A DNA stretch of 64,000 bases from Lachnospiraceae bacterium (GTDB lineage Bacteria; Bacillota; Clostridia; Lachnospirales; Lachnospiraceae): positions 18,486-82,485 of the forward strand of contig JAKSRY010000008.1 of NCBI GenBank assembly GCA_024403415.1, read 5' to 3'. Below are positions 39,216 to 49,251 of this stretch, piece by piece. Within the stretch, counting starts at the first letter, position 1. The number at the start of each line of letters is the position of its first letter. A program made the translations under genes and the position numbers. Under the pieces are notes generated by a model, which saw nothing but the letters and a program-made list of their open reading frames with translations, had not been told where the DNA came from and ran no database searches.

Positions 39216-41363
39216 ATGAGAGAAATAGACTATTCTAAAAGTAAATATTATGAAAACCGTGAATTAAGCTGGCTTAAGTTCAATGACAGAGTTTTATCCG
39301 AAGCACTTGACGATGATAATCCATTGTTTGAAAGACTTAAATTTCTTTCAATTACAGCTTCTAATCTGGATGAATTTATTATGGTCAGAGTAGCTTCGCT
39401 GATTGAGATGAGAGATTCAGGAGTTGAAAAAGAAGATATAGCGGGAATGAATCCAAGAGAACAGCTTAAACTGATAAACGGAGCGGTTCGTGAACAGGTA
39501 AAAACTCAATATCGCACATACAATGATATATGTAAGCTTCTTGAAATAGAAGGAATTCGTATTATTTCTCATCATGAAGACTTGACAAAAAGTGAGGCAG
39601 AATTTGTCGATGCTTTCTTTGTGGAAGAGGTTTATCCGGTACTTACTCCAATGGCGGTGGATTCTTCAAGACCTTTTCCTCTTATAAGAAATAAGTCACT
39701 TAATATAGGTGCACTTGTTACAAAAAAGGATGACAAGGATGGAGATGTTTTATTTGCAACTGTCCAGGTTCCTCAAGGTATTAAAAGAGTTCTTGAAATT
39801 CCAAATGATGGGGATGAAAGAGTATTCATTCTGTTAGAGGAAGTTATCGAAAGAAATATTGATAAATTGTTCCTTAATATGAATGTCATTACATCAACAC
39901 CGTACAGAGTAATGAGAAGTGCCGGAATGAGCATTGAAGAAGACGAAACAGACGACCTTCTTAAAGAAATTGAAAGACAGATTAAAATGCGTCAGTGGGG
40001 AAAGGCCATCCGACTTGAAGTTGAAAAGGGTATGGACAGACGGCTTCTTGATATTATCCAGAAAGAACTCATGGTTACTGATGTAGTTCTCTTTGAAAAT
40101 ACAGGCGCTCTGGATCTTACTTATCTTATGCAGGTATATGGTCTTGATGGCTGTGATAAATATAAAGAACACAGATATCTAAAACCATTGGAATTCCCGG
40201 CATTGTATGCCAAGGAGAATATTTTTGAAGCAATAAAAGAAGGTGACCATCTGTTGTATCACCCATATCATTCTTTTATGCCGGTGGTAGATTTCATTAA
40301 ACAGGCCGCAGAGGATGACAAGGTTCTTGCTATTAAGCAGACTTTATACAGAGTGTCAGGTAATTCGCCGATAGTTGCAGCGCTTGCAGAGGCAGCGGAT
40401 AAAGGCAAACAGGTTACGGTTCTTGTAGAATTAAAAGCCAGATTCGATGAGGAAAATAATATTATCTGGGCAAGAAGACTTGAACGTGCCGGATGTCATG
40501 TAATTTATGGTCTTGTCGGTCTTAAGACACACTCGAAGATTACTCTTGTTGTAAGAAGAGAAGAAGATGGTATTCGAAGATATGTTCATTTGGGAACAGG
40601 TAACTATAATGACAGTACAGCAAAATTATATACAGACCTGGGATTATTTACTGCTGACGAAGCTATAGGCGAAGATGCAACAGCTGTATTTAATATGCTG
40701 AGTGGATATAGTGAACCCAAAATTTGGAATAGCTTGTCATTGGCACCCTTATGGTTAAAGGATAGATTCCTGTTTCTTATTAACAGAGAAAAGGAAAATG
40801 CTAAGAATGGAATCAAGGCTCATATTATTGCCAAGATGAACAGCCTGTGTGATCCGGATGTTATCAGAGCCTTATATGAGGCTGCTCATGAAGGCGTTAA
40901 AATTGAACTGATTATAAGAGGTATCTGTTGTATTAAAACTGATGTTCCCGGAACAAATAATAATATCACAGTCAGATCGATTGTGGGCAATTTCCTTGAG
41001 CATGCAAGAATATATTATTTTGAAAATGCAGGAAAGCCGGAGTATTATTGTTCTTCTGCAGACTGGATGCCACGAAATCTTGAAAGACGTGTCGAGATTC
41101 TATTCCCGATTAAGGATGAGACTAATGCAATGCATCTTAAGGATGTTCTTGCAATCCAGTTAGAAGATAATGAAAAGGCACATCTTCTTATGGCTGATGG
41201 TACTTATGCAAGAACAAAAGATATAAGGAAACAGAACAGGTCAGATGAGGAGATAATGAATTCTCAACTTGAGACAGGAATAAGAATAGAGAAAGACCTT
41301 GAAATTCGAAGTGAAAAACCTACTAGCAGAGTTTTTACACCTAAAACTGCACCTGAAAATTAA
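39216..41363 (+). CDS. ppk1: Polyphosphate kinase 1
   Basis: Reversibly polymerises the terminal phosphate of ATP into polyphosphate. The 715-residue chain has all four PPK1 domains: N-domain (YYENRELSWLKFNDRVLSEA), the head domain, and two C-domains with the phosphohistidine His439 in GLKTHSKITLVVRR and the RYVHLGTGNYNDSTAKLYTD motif. The ATG follows AGAGGAAA. Co-operonic with the exopolyphosphatase upstream, so synthesis and breakdown are encoded together. The last 50 residues are charged and probably flexible. Confidence 0.97.
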   Translation: MREIDYSKSKYYENRELSWLKFNDRVLSEALDDDNPLFERLKFLSITASNLDEFIMVRVASLIEMRDSGVEKEDIAGMNPREQLKLINGAVREQVKTQYRTYNDICKLLEIEGIRIISHHEDLTKSEAEFVDAFFVEEVYPVLTPMAVDSSRPFPLIRNKSLNIGALVTKKDDKDGDVLFATVQVPQGIKRVLEIPNDGDERVFILLEEVIERNIDKLFLNMNVITSTPYRVMRSAGMSIEEDETDDLLKEIERQIKMRQWGKAIRLEVEKGMDRRLLDIIQKELMVTDVVLFENTGALDLTYLMQVYGLDGCDKYKEHRYLKPLEFPALYAKENIFEAIKEGDHLLYHPYHSFMPVVDFIKQAAEDDKVLAIKQTLYRVSGNSPIVAALAEAADKGKQVTVLVELKARFDEENNIIWARRLERAGCHVIYGLVGLKTHSKITLVVRREEDGIRRYVHLGTGNYNDSTAKLYTDLGLFTADEAIGEDATAVFNMLSGYSEPKIWNSLSLAPLWLKDRFLFLINREKENAKNGIKAHIIAKMNSLCDPDVIRALYEAAHEGVKIELIIRGICCIKTDVPGTNNNITVRSIVGNFLEHARIYYFENAGKPEYYCSSADWMPRNLERRVEILFPIKDETNAMHLKDVLAIQLEDNEKAHLLMADGTYARTKDIRKQNRSDEEIMNSQLETGIRIEKDLEIRSEKPTSRVFTPKTAPEN

Positions 41364-41433
41364 ATTGGATAGAATACAGCTTGAAAACAGCTGAATTTGA
41401 AATAATTGTATTGAATATATTAGAGGGGGAAAT

Positions 41434-42855
41434 ATGTTAAGAGTAGCAAAAACAGAAAACGGAATGGTAAGAGGGCTTCCGCTTGCCGATAACCAGATTA
41501 CCGGATTTAAGGGAATTCCATTTGCTAAACCGCCGGTTGGAGAAAATCGTTGGAGAGCTCCGCAGCCTGCGGATAATTGGGAAGGAATCAGAGAGTGCTA
41601 TGAATTTGCACCGATTTCAGTCCAGGACAGACCGGGAATGGGAACCGATATTTACTGCAGAGAATGGCATGTTGATAAAGATATTCCTATGGGAGAGGAT
41701 TGCCTGTATCTAAATGTTTTTACTCCGGCTAATTCAACAGACGATAAATTACCTGTTTTTGTCTGGTTCTTCGGTGGAGGATTTCAGTGGGGATACACAG
41801 TTGAACGAGAATTTGATGCTGAAAGAATTGCAAGAAGAGGCATGATAGTTGTTACGGTGAATTACCGAGTTGCCGTTATGGGATTTTTAGCTCATCCTGA
41901 ATTGACTAAAAATCAGCCTGATGCGCCGACTAATTTCGGATCGCTTGACCAGCAGGCAGGATTGCACTGGGTTAAGAGAAATATTGCTAACTTTGGTGGT
42001 GATCCTGATAATATTACCATAGCAGGCCAGTCTGCAGGCGGTGCAAGTGTACTGCATCAGCTTACCAATAAAGATAATGCAAATTGTATTAATAAGGCTA
42101 TTGTTTTAAGTGGTTTTATTTGTGATCCGTTTATTAAGGATCCGATAATAGCACCAATGACTCTTGAAGCATCAGAATTAAACGGAGTGGAATTCTTAAG
42201 GTTTATTGGGGCTTCAAATATTGAGGAAGCCAGAAAATTAGATGCATTTTATGTGAGAGACAAATATGCAGAATTTGCAAATAATCATTTGAGGTTTGCG
42301 CCTGTAGTAGATGGTAAATTCTGTATTGATAATCCATATAATCTGATTATGGAAGGAAAGTATCCTGATATACCGATTATGGCAGGAAATACATCGGATG
42401 AATTTATGGGAAAGACGCCGGAAGAGTCATACAATGGTCTTCCGGAAAATGAACCGTTTAGTGTTATTGAATATTCTGTTAAAAACATATTCAGTAAGCT
42501 GTCTTCGCTTAATAAGCCCAATAACTATTATTATTGCTTTGAACCTGATATTCCGGGTGAAGATAACCCCGGAACCTTCCATTCGGTTGATTTGTGGTTT
42601 TTCTTTGAGACTCTTATGAAGTCATGGAGAACCTTTGAAGGCAGACATTTTGATTTGGCAAGACAGATGTGTAATTATATGACTAATTTTGCCAAAACAG
42701 GAAATCCGAACGGAGATGACTGTAATGGAAGAAAACTGCCGGAATGGAAACCATATGGCAAAGATGAGCATAACAATATGCATTTCACCTCAGAAGGTGC
42801 CAGAACCTCTGTTGGGAATACAGAACTTATTGACATGCTTATCGAAAAACTATAG
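41434..42855 (+). CDS. Type-B carboxylesterase
   Basis: A 473-residue alpha/beta-hydrolase of the carboxylesterase/cholinesterase family. The nucleophile is Ser200 in AGQSAGGAS, the acid Glu323 in GNTSDEF and the base His383 in FHSVDLWFFF. The oxyanion loop reads FGGGF instead of the usual HGGGF. The GIPFAKPPVGENRWRAPQP motif near the N-terminus and the GEDCLYLNVF motif are classic. No signal peptide, so it is cytoplasmic. GAGGGGG lies close upstream of the ATG. Substrate is unknown; acyl or aryl esters of plant material are a reasonable guess for a gut or rumen organism. Confidence 0.93.
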   Translation: MLRVAKTENGMVRGLPLADNQITGFKGIPFAKPPVGENRWRAPQPADNWEGIRECYEFAPISVQDRPGMGTDIYCREWHVDKDIPMGEDCLYLNVFTPANSTDDKLPVFVWFFGGGFQWGYTVEREFDAERIARRGMIVVTVNYRVAVMGFLAHPELTKNQPDAPTNFGSLDQQAGLHWVKRNIANFGGDPDNITIAGQSAGGASVLHQLTNKDNANCINKAIVLSGFICDPFIKDPIIAPMTLEASELNGVEFLRFIGASNIEEARKLDAFYVRDKYAEFANNHLRFAPVVDGKFCIDNPYNLIMEGKYPDIPIMAGNTSDEFMGKTPEESYNGLPENEPFSVIEYSVKNIFSKLSSLNKPNNYYYCFEPDIPGEDNPGTFHSVDLWFFFETLMKSWRTFEGRHFDLARQMCNYMTNFAKTGNPNGDDCNGRKLPEWKPYGKDEHNNMHFTSEGARTSVGNTELIDMLIEKL

Positions 42856-43041
42856 TCATTAGTTGAGTGCATACTTTTTTTGAAGAAAAATGTATATATG
42901 CAAAAATTAGTATCATTTATGCATTATACAGAGTATAATATTATATTGAGCATTTTGCGGGTGAGTTACCTTAAGAATCTCATTATATCTATGTACATAA
43001 GGTTATAAGTGATTATTTATTAATTGATAATGGAGGAAAAT

Positions 43042-44031
43042 ATGAGTAACGGAATCAGTGTTACCAAAGAAGAGGTACAAAGAAGTCTGGATATCATAAA
43101 GAATATTCAGGGATATTATTATCAGAGAATGGTAGGACAGCAGCATCTTGGAATGTCATTGCTTGTTACTGTAATGTGTAACGGACATATTCTTCTTGAG
43201 TCGGTGCCTGGTCTTGCAAAAACTACTGCAGCGAAAACAATGACAGAAGCAGTTAATGGATCTTTTTCACGAATTCAGTGTACTCCTGACCTACTGCCAA
43301 GTGATATTATCGGAACTCAGATTTTTAACTATTCAACAAATTCATTTGATACTAAGCTGGGGCCTGTATATGCAAATTTTGTTCTTCTTGATGAGGTTAA
43401 CAGATCGAGTGCAAAAACACAAAGTGCTATGCTTGAAGTCATGCAGGAATATCAGACAACTATCGGTGGTGAAAACTACAGAATGCCTGATATCTTTACT
43501 GTTATTGCCACTCAGAATCCTATCGAACAGGAAGGTACATACCTTCTTTCGGAAGCTCAGCTTGACAGATTTCTTATAAAAGAAGTTATTACGTATCCTT
43601 CGGCTGAAGAAGAGTGTGAAATCTTAAACAGAATCGAAAATTCCGTATTCACCAAGGGAGACTGTGTTGCCAATCTTGAAGACCTGAAGTTTTTACAAGA
43701 AACAACCAAGAAAGTATTTATTGCTGATGCAGTCAAGAATTATATAGTATCGATTGTTGATGCAACAAGACATGTGGATCAGGTTCTTCCATCAAATCTA
43801 GCCCAGTACGTTGAAATGGGTGCAAGTATCAGAGGATCAATCTGTCTTATGGAAACATCAAAGGCAGTTGCGCTTATGAGCGGAAGAAATTATGTTACAC
43901 CTGAGGATGTAAGAAGGATGATTCATGGTGTATTGAGACACAGAATTTCATTGAATTTTGCAGCAGTTGCCGATGGAGTAAAAGAAGAAGATATTATTAA
44001 TGCAATAGTAGGAGCTATCCCGACACCATGA
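43042..44031 (+). CDS. MoxR family AAA ATPase
   Basis: A 329-residue MoxR-type AAA+ ATPase, thought to act as a chaperone that loads VWA-domain partners. Walker A is ESVPGLAKTTAAKTM (the MoxR form GxPGxAKT), Walker B NFVLLDEVNRSSAKTQSAML, and sensor motifs IATQNPIEQEGTYLLSEAQL and DRF follow. The ATG was chosen for GGAGG five bases upstream; a TTG six codons earlier is less likely. It is the first gene of a six-gene block whose members overlap by four bases or more (moxR-DUF58-unknown-VWA-VWA-TPR), a well-known arrangement. The upstream stretch 42856-43041 contains TATAAT at 42934 but no convincing -35. Confidence 0.93.
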   Translation: MSNGISVTKEEVQRSLDIIKNIQGYYYQRMVGQQHLGMSLLVTVMCNGHILLESVPGLAKTTAAKTMTEAVNGSFSRIQCTPDLLPSDIIGTQIFNYSTNSFDTKLGPVYANFVLLDEVNRSSAKTQSAMLEVMQEYQTTIGGENYRMPDIFTVIATQNPIEQEGTYLLSEAQLDRFLIKEVITYPSAEEECEILNRIENSVFTKGDCVANLEDLKFLQETTKKVFIADAVKNYIVSIVDATRHVDQVLPSNLAQYVEMGASIRGSICLMETSKAVALMSGRNYVTPEDVRRMIHGVLRHRISLNFAAVADGVKEEDIINAIVGAIPTP

Positions 44032-44903
44032 GAAAAGGATATGTTAACAGAATAAAAGTTAATATGGGAATATATGCGACTAAAAAGTCTGCAAATCTTT
44101 TTGATGGATCGTATAAATCTGTTTTTAAGGGAACCAGCCTTAATTTTGAGGATTTACGTGAATATCTGCCCGGCGACAGCGTAAGAGATATTGACTGGAA
44201 AGCATCTTCCAGAAACAGAAACCTTCTTGTAAGAAGATATATTGCAGAAAAGAAGCATAACATAATGTTAATCTTTGACAGCGGAAGCAAGATGAGTGCA
44301 TCAACGGCTTCGGGAATGCTCAAAAAAGAACTGGCAATTTTGGCGGGCGGAACGGTTGGATACCTTGCTGCCAAGAACGGAGATTATGTTGGAGCTCTGT
44401 ATAGTAATAATGGTCTTGTTCATTTTGAACCGTTTCGACTTGGAATAAATAATCTGGAGTATACACTTGCATCTTATGATGGAGGAAATAACCTTACGGG
44501 TCATCCCGATATTAATAAGACAATAGATTTTCTGATTGAAAATATTAACAGAAAAATGGTTGTGTTCTTTATAACAGACTCAAAGGGGATTTCATCAATA
44601 AGTGAGAATACAATAGAAAAACTTCAGTACAAGAACGATTTATTGTTTATTAGCGTTACCGATACTTTGATGACAGCAGGTACTTCCTATGATGTTGATA
44701 ACGACATATATGTACCTGAATTTATTTCAAAAAATAAAGCATTGAAACGTATGGAGCAGTCTGTTAAAGATGAAACTCACAGGTTAAATTTTGAGAAGCT
44801 TAAAAAGCATGGAGTAGTTGAAGTTACTGTTAGTGAGGAATCAGAAGTAGTTCCCAAGATAATTGAGTTATTGGAGAAACATAAAAATGCTAACATCGGT
44901 TAA
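44028..44903 (+). CDS. DUF58 domain protein
   Basis: A 291-residue protein whose ATG overlaps the moxR stop as ATGA. The DUF58 signature is clear: GTSLNFEDLREYLPGDSVRD then DWKASSRNRNLLVRRY. A VWA-like region with IMLIFDSGSKMSAS follows. Unlike many relatives there is no N-terminal membrane pair, so the protein is probably cytoplasmic or peripheral. In MoxR systems the DUF58 protein is a standard partner of the ATPase and VWA proteins. Its 3' end overlaps the next gene by 17 bases. Confidence 0.9.
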   Translation: MRKGYVNRIKVNMGIYATKKSANLFDGSYKSVFKGTSLNFEDLREYLPGDSVRDIDWKASSRNRNLLVRRYIAEKKHNIMLIFDSGSKMSASTASGMLKKELAILAGGTVGYLAAKNGDYVGALYSNNGLVHFEPFRLGINNLEYTLASYDGGNNLTGHPDINKTIDFLIENINRKMVVFFITDSKGISSISENTIEKLQYKNDLLFISVTDTLMTAGTSYDVDNDIYVPEFISKNKALKRMEQSVKDETHRLNFEKLKKHGVVEVTVSEESEVVPKIIELLEKHKNANIG

Positions 44904-45369
44904 ACTTCAGGGTATGTTTTCATACTCTGTATACTGGTTTTTGGTTTTGGAAATAGGTTTCATTTTTTTGCTTAGTGTCGGCCTGTATATTTTTATAAAA
45001 CACAGACTGTCGAAAAAACCTAAGAAGCGCGTTAAGGTTAAGAAAGCAGTATTCGGAGAGGAACTGGCAAAGGCAAAAAATAAATATTTAAAAGCGTTAA
45101 ACCGGTTACGCAAAAAATACCATGACAAAAATATGAAGGATCGAAAAGCTTATGAGCAGCTCAGCAGAGTTATTCGTCGATTTGTATATGAAGTTACGGG
45201 TATAAATGTTACAAATTACACACTTGAAGAAATTAGACCTTTAAATATGGATCAGCTTACAATGCTTGTGGAATTATGCTATCCTCCTGAATTTGGACCT
45301 CAGGAAGATGGATACAATTTCGAAAATTCTATTGATATGGCTGAAATGGTGGTACAAAGATGGAATTAG
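44887..45369 (+). CDS. Single-pass membrane protein of the MoxR/VWA operon
   Basis: A 160-residue protein with one membrane segment at about residues 14-37 and a basic cytoplasmic part (KHRLSKKPKKRVKVKKA, then a helical stretch to the end: RKAYEQLSRVIRRFVYEVTG). The ATG was chosen because GGAG lies nine bases upstream and because it sits inside the end of the DUF58 gene like the other overlaps in the block; a longer reading would add an N-terminal extension. Its place between DUF58 and the first VWA gene matches the DUF4381-like small protein often found in these operons; that identity is tentative. Confidence 0.82.
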   Translation: MLTSVKLQGMFSYSVYWFLVLEIGFIFLLSVGLYIFIKHRLSKKPKKRVKVKKAVFGEELAKAKNKYLKALNRLRKKYHDKNMKDRKAYEQLSRVIRRFVYEVTGINVTNYTLEEIRPLNMDQLTMLVELCYPPEFGPQEDGYNFENSIDMAEMVVQRWN

Positions 45370-46364
45370 CTTACCCATGGGTGCTGTTGGTCGCGGTTGT
45401 TGTAGCTTTTATTTTGGTTCTGGTTAAAGTTAAACCATTTAAGTTTAAGCAGGGAAATAAAGTTGCCAATACTGATGATGTTACCTTGACAGCAACATAT
45501 AAAAAATTATTCACGAAATACAAAATTTACAGAAGCATTATGCTTGTGAGTCTTTTGCTGGCTCTTGCAAGCGGATTTGTTTTGGGTGCAAGAATTATTT
45601 CTGTAGATACGATATATCCTAAAATTCATAACAGAGATATATTCCTTTGCCTTGATGTCTCAAACTCGGTTGATGATCTGAATTTGCAGATAGTAGATGA
45701 GTATATCGAACTTGTCAAAAAAATGGATGGTGAAAGATTTGGTATTACTATATTTAATGCAAGGCCAATTCTTCAGGTTCCGCTTACAATGGACTACGAT
45801 TATGTAATCGAACAGCTTGAACTTGCCAAAAGAGCATTTAAGAAAAGTTCGGACCTCGCAAGACGAAAAAAGGATTTTTCAAGAGATATAGATCCGGAAC
45901 TATATTCATTTAAGTATGATGGAACTTTGGCCGTTGGCGGAAGCTCTTATATCGGAGACGGATTGTATTCGTCGCTTACACATTTTGGTGAACTAAAGGG
46001 AAATACAAGATCAAAAATTATTATTCTTGCTACAGATAACTGGGTTAACGGAAGTCCCAATATTACTATAGAAGAGGCTACCGAATACTGTAAGCGAAAT
46101 AATGTCAAAGTATATGGTATTGCGCCAAAAGAGGTTGTGGAAGAAGAGCAGTTTAAGAAGGGTGTCGAAAGCACAGGCGGTAAATATTATCATGTAGAGG
46201 ATACCGGAGCGGTTAAAGATATTATTAGGGAAATTGAAAAAACACAGAAATCTGATTTAAGTATTCCTCAGACATTGATAACTGATTATCCCAAGGCTCC
46301 TTTCTTCTGTTTGATTGTCTTTATGGGCATTTATTTTTGGATTTCGAAAAGGATTAGACTATGA
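45360..46364 (+). CDS. VWA-domain membrane protein (BatA-like)
   Basis: A 334-residue protein with membrane segments at about 5-23, 58-80 and 311-330 and a von Willebrand A domain in between. The MIDAS metal site is DVSNS (Asp99, Ser101, Ser103), followed by GERFGITIFNARPILQVPLT and a loop with IILATDNWVNGS. The layout (two N-terminal membrane spans, VWA, one C-terminal span) is that of BatA. It overlaps the preceding gene by 10 bases and the next by four. In MoxR systems such proteins act at the membrane, and their metal binding may be driven by the ATPase. Confidence 0.9.
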   Translation: MELAYPWVLLVAVVVAFILVLVKVKPFKFKQGNKVANTDDVTLTATYKKLFTKYKIYRSIMLVSLLLALASGFVLGARIISVDTIYPKIHNRDIFLCLDVSNSVDDLNLQIVDEYIELVKKMDGERFGITIFNARPILQVPLTMDYDYVIEQLELAKRAFKKSSDLARRKKDFSRDIDPELYSFKYDGTLAVGGSSYIGDGLYSSLTHFGELKGNTRSKIIILATDNWVNGSPNITIEEATEYCKRNNVKVYGIAPKEVVEEEQFKKGVESTGGKYYHVEDTGAVKDIIREIEKTQKSDLSIPQTLITDYPKAPFFCLIVFMGIYFWISKRIRL

Positions 46365-47329
46365 GCAATATGTCATTCAATCCCATTATTCCGATATGGG
46401 CCATGATTATAATATGTGTGGCTTTACTGGTTCCGTTTAGGAAAGGGATTTTCAATTATATAAGACAGATTTTTATTGTGGTTCTTATCTTTGCAATTAA
46501 CTTAAGGCCTATGTTGCCAAATGGTGAAGTGGTGGAAGTTGTAAGAGATTACAATGTTTTATTTGTTGTAGATAATACAATCAGTATGTTTGCTGAGGAT
46601 TATTCAGATTCTGAAGGTACAATAACCAGAATGGATCAGGCACGTAAAGATATCGAATATATAATGGATAAACTTAAAGGTGCCTCATTTTCTGTAATGA
46701 AATTTGACAATGATGTAAGAACTATGATTCCGTTTAGTACAGACAGATCTGCTACCATGATGGCGGTCAATACGCTTGGTGGGCAGGCTGCAAGGTATGC
46801 TAACGGAACTACATTAAATATTTTGTGTGATCCTTTGTATAATATAGCAAAGCTTAAGAAAGACGATTGTCTTATAGTATTTATTATTTCAGATGGTGAA
46901 ATCACAAATAAAAAAGATAAAGGCAATCTGGACTCTTTTGAATCAATAGGAATGTTCGTAGACGGAGGTGCTGTTCTCGGTTATGGAACTGAAGAAGGCG
47001 GTAATATGAAGGCCTACGATTTTACCCTCGGAGAAGAAACTGAATATGTTATGGACAGATCAACAGGAGATCTTGCTGTATCAGTCATTGATGAAGATAA
47101 TCTTAAAAAAATTGCCTCTGATTTGTCAGTAGACTATGTACATGTTAAGAAATCATCAGATATAGATTCTGTAATAAAAAAGGTTGAATTAGTTGTTGCA
47201 GATATTCAGGCCACCCCAAAAACCAAGAGTATAGGGTTTGTTGATGAATATTATTGGCTTGCAATTCCGCTTGTGTTGCTACTGATTTATGATTTTATTT
47301 ATTATAAGAAAAAGAGTGGTGTTAAATGA
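46361..47329 (+). CDS. Second VWA-domain membrane protein (BatB-like)
   Basis: A 322-residue protein with two N-terminal membrane segments (about 10-27 and 33-50), a VWA domain and a C-terminal segment (about 295-315). The MIDAS motif is DNTIS (Asp71, Thr73, Ser75), an allowed variant of DxSxS. The SFSVMKFDNDVRTMIPFS and DCLIVFIISDGEI segments are typical VWA strands. It overlaps the gene before and after by four bases each. Paralogue of the preceding VWA protein in layout though not closely similar in sequence; together they may form a hetero-complex. Confidence 0.9.
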   Translation: MSNMSFNPIIPIWAMIIICVALLVPFRKGIFNYIRQIFIVVLIFAINLRPMLPNGEVVEVVRDYNVLFVVDNTISMFAEDYSDSEGTITRMDQARKDIEYIMDKLKGASFSVMKFDNDVRTMIPFSTDRSATMMAVNTLGGQAARYANGTTLNILCDPLYNIAKLKKDDCLIVFIISDGEITNKKDKGNLDSFESIGMFVDGGAVLGYGTEEGGNMKAYDFTLGEETEYVMDRSTGDLAVSVIDEDNLKKIASDLSVDYVHVKKSSDIDSVIKKVELVVADIQATPKTKSIGFVDEYYWLAIPLVLLLIYDFIYYKKKSGVK

Positions 47330-48033
47330 AAAAGAGACATGTAATGCTTATTATTGCATCTGTTCTGTTTATTGGAATAGCTGTTTTATGTTTTAATGCT
47401 GTGTACAATTTCTTCCTTGTAAGGGATTATCTTGGAGATGAACCAACTATGAGCGCGGAACCTCTTCAGGCCTTAAATCTTTATCAGGAGTATGTTGCGC
47501 ACTATAATGCCGGAAATGTTGCTTATTCAGAGGGTAATTTTAAAGAAGCCATTGACAGCTTTAGAAAGGCACTTACTTTAGACCACCCGGAAGAAAAAGA
47601 TTGTGATATAAGAGTAAATCTTGTATTGGCTTCTATTAATCAGTATGAGGGCATGCTTGGGAAAAAGAATTTTCCGGCTGATGAATTCAGACAGACCCTT
47701 CTGGAAGGAAGAGATATACTTTTAGCTGACGGATGTGCAACAGATAATAATGATGGACATGATAAGGATGCTCAGCAACTTAAAAACGATATCGATAAAT
47801 TACTTGAGATGATGAATCAGTCCGGTGGAGGCGGTTCAGATGACGGATCTTCCGGAGGTGGTTCAGACGATGGTCAGTCGGGCGATGATGGCCAGGATAA
47901 CAGTGATGTCGAAGATGATTTGGAAGAAAAATTAAAAGACTTTGAACAGGAATCCGCTAATGAAAGAGAAAATTCCGGTCAGAATGATGAAAATGATAAG
48001 AATGGCTATGGTAACGGAGGAGATATTTGGTAA
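47326..48033 (+). CDS. TPR-containing membrane-anchored protein (BatC-like)
   Basis: A 235-residue protein with an N-terminal signal-anchor (about residues 5-25), a TPR pair (about 62-115: NAGNVAYSEGNFKEAIDSFR then KALTLDHPEEKDCDIRVNLVLA) and a long low-complexity tail rich in Gly, Ser, Asp and Glu. The combination of TPR and acidic tail is typical of the last gene in MoxR/VWA operons (BatC). It overlaps the preceding VWA gene by four bases and the deoB ATG follows its stop directly. Confidence 0.88.
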   Translation: MKKRHVMLIIASVLFIGIAVLCFNAVYNFFLVRDYLGDEPTMSAEPLQALNLYQEYVAHYNAGNVAYSEGNFKEAIDSFRKALTLDHPEEKDCDIRVNLVLASINQYEGMLGKKNFPADEFRQTLLEGRDILLADGCATDNNDGHDKDAQQLKNDIDKLLEMMNQSGGGGSDDGSSGGGSDDGQSGDDGQDNSDVEDDLEEKLKDFEQESANERENSGQNDENDKNGYGNGGDIW

Positions 48034-49194
48034 ATGTCAAAAAGAGTCTTTTTAATTGTACTTGACAGTTTTGGGATTGGTGAGGAACCGGATGCAGATC
48101 TTTTTGGAGATGTTGGTTCAAATACTTTCAAAAGCTGTTATTCAAGTAAATATCTGAATATTCCCAATATGAAGAAATTGGGTTTGTGCAATATTGATGG
48201 TGTCAAAGAATGGGCCAAACCTGAAGCAGAACCTGAGGGAGCTTTTGCCAGATTAAGGGAAAAGTCAATGGGAAAGGATACTACAATCGGTCATTGGGAA
48301 ATTGCAGGACTTGTTTCGCCCAATCCATTACCTACCTATCCAAATGGGTTTCCAAAGGAAGTACTGGACAAATTTAGTGAGATGACAGGGCGTGGTGTAT
48401 TATGCAATAAACCATATTCTGGTACAGAGGTAATCAAGGATTATGGTGATGAACATGTAAAGACAGGAAAACTTATTGTTTATACCTCTGCAGATTCAGT
48501 TTTTCAGATTGCAGCGCATGAGGATGTGGTTCCTGTAAAAGAATTGTATGAATATTGTAAGATTGCAAGAAACTTATTAATAGGAGAACATGGTGTCGGA
48601 AGAGTAATAGCAAGACCCTTTATTGGATCTGACGGTAATTATTTGAGAACTCCCAGAAGACATGATTTTTCACTTGTTCCACCACAAAGGACAATGCTTG
48701 ACTGTCTGAAGGAATCAGGTAAGGTTGTTATGGCTGTCGGGAAAATACGTGATATTTTTGCAGGAGCCGGCCTGACAGGCTTTGTTTATACTAAAAATAA
48801 CGAAGATGGAATTGATAGAACGCTTGAATATCTGGATTGGGATTTTGAAGGATTATGTTTTGTAAATCTTGTTGATTATGACATGTTATATGGTCATAGG
48901 AGAGATGTTGATGGATATGCCAAGGCTCTGACTTATTTTGATCAGAAGCTTCCTGAAATCATGTCTAAAATGAAGGATGATGACATCCTTATGATTACTG
49001 CCGATCATGGATGTGATCCCGCATTTACAAAAACAACTGATCATACAAGAGAATATATTCCATTACTTATGTATGGTAAAAATATAGTGCCGAAGGATTA
49101 TGGTACAAGAGAAACTTTTTCAGATATTGCAGCTACAATATTAAAGTATTTTAATGTTAAGGGAGATATTAGTGGAACTCCTTTAGATATTTAA
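48034..49194 (+). CDS. deoB: Phosphopentomutase
   Basis: Interconverts (deoxy)ribose 1- and 5-phosphates in nucleoside salvage. The 386-residue chain belongs to the alkaline-phosphatase-like superfamily, with manganese ligands in LIVLDSFGIGEEPDA, DDILMITADHGCDPAF and TDHTREYIPLL and the catalytic-loop MGKDTTIGHWEIAG. Its ATG follows the BatC-like stop with no gap, so it may be translated by coupling with an otherwise unrelated operon. No nucleoside phosphorylase or deoxyribose-phosphate aldolase is near. Confidence 0.97.
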   Translation: MSKRVFLIVLDSFGIGEEPDADLFGDVGSNTFKSCYSSKYLNIPNMKKLGLCNIDGVKEWAKPEAEPEGAFARLREKSMGKDTTIGHWEIAGLVSPNPLPTYPNGFPKEVLDKFSEMTGRGVLCNKPYSGTEVIKDYGDEHVKTGKLIVYTSADSVFQIAAHEDVVPVKELYEYCKIARNLLIGEHGVGRVIARPFIGSDGNYLRTPRRHDFSLVPPQRTMLDCLKESGKVVMAVGKIRDIFAGAGLTGFVYTKNNEDGIDRTLEYLDWDFEGLCFVNLVDYDMLYGHRRDVDGYAKALTYFDQKLPEIMSKMKDDDILMITADHGCDPAFTKTTDHTREYIPLLMYGKNIVPKDYGTRETFSDIAATILKYFNVKGDISGTPLDI

Positions 49195-49251
49195 TACATG
49201 GTTAGCTTTATTGATAGATTATAGAATAATTAATAAGGATAAATTTGTTTT

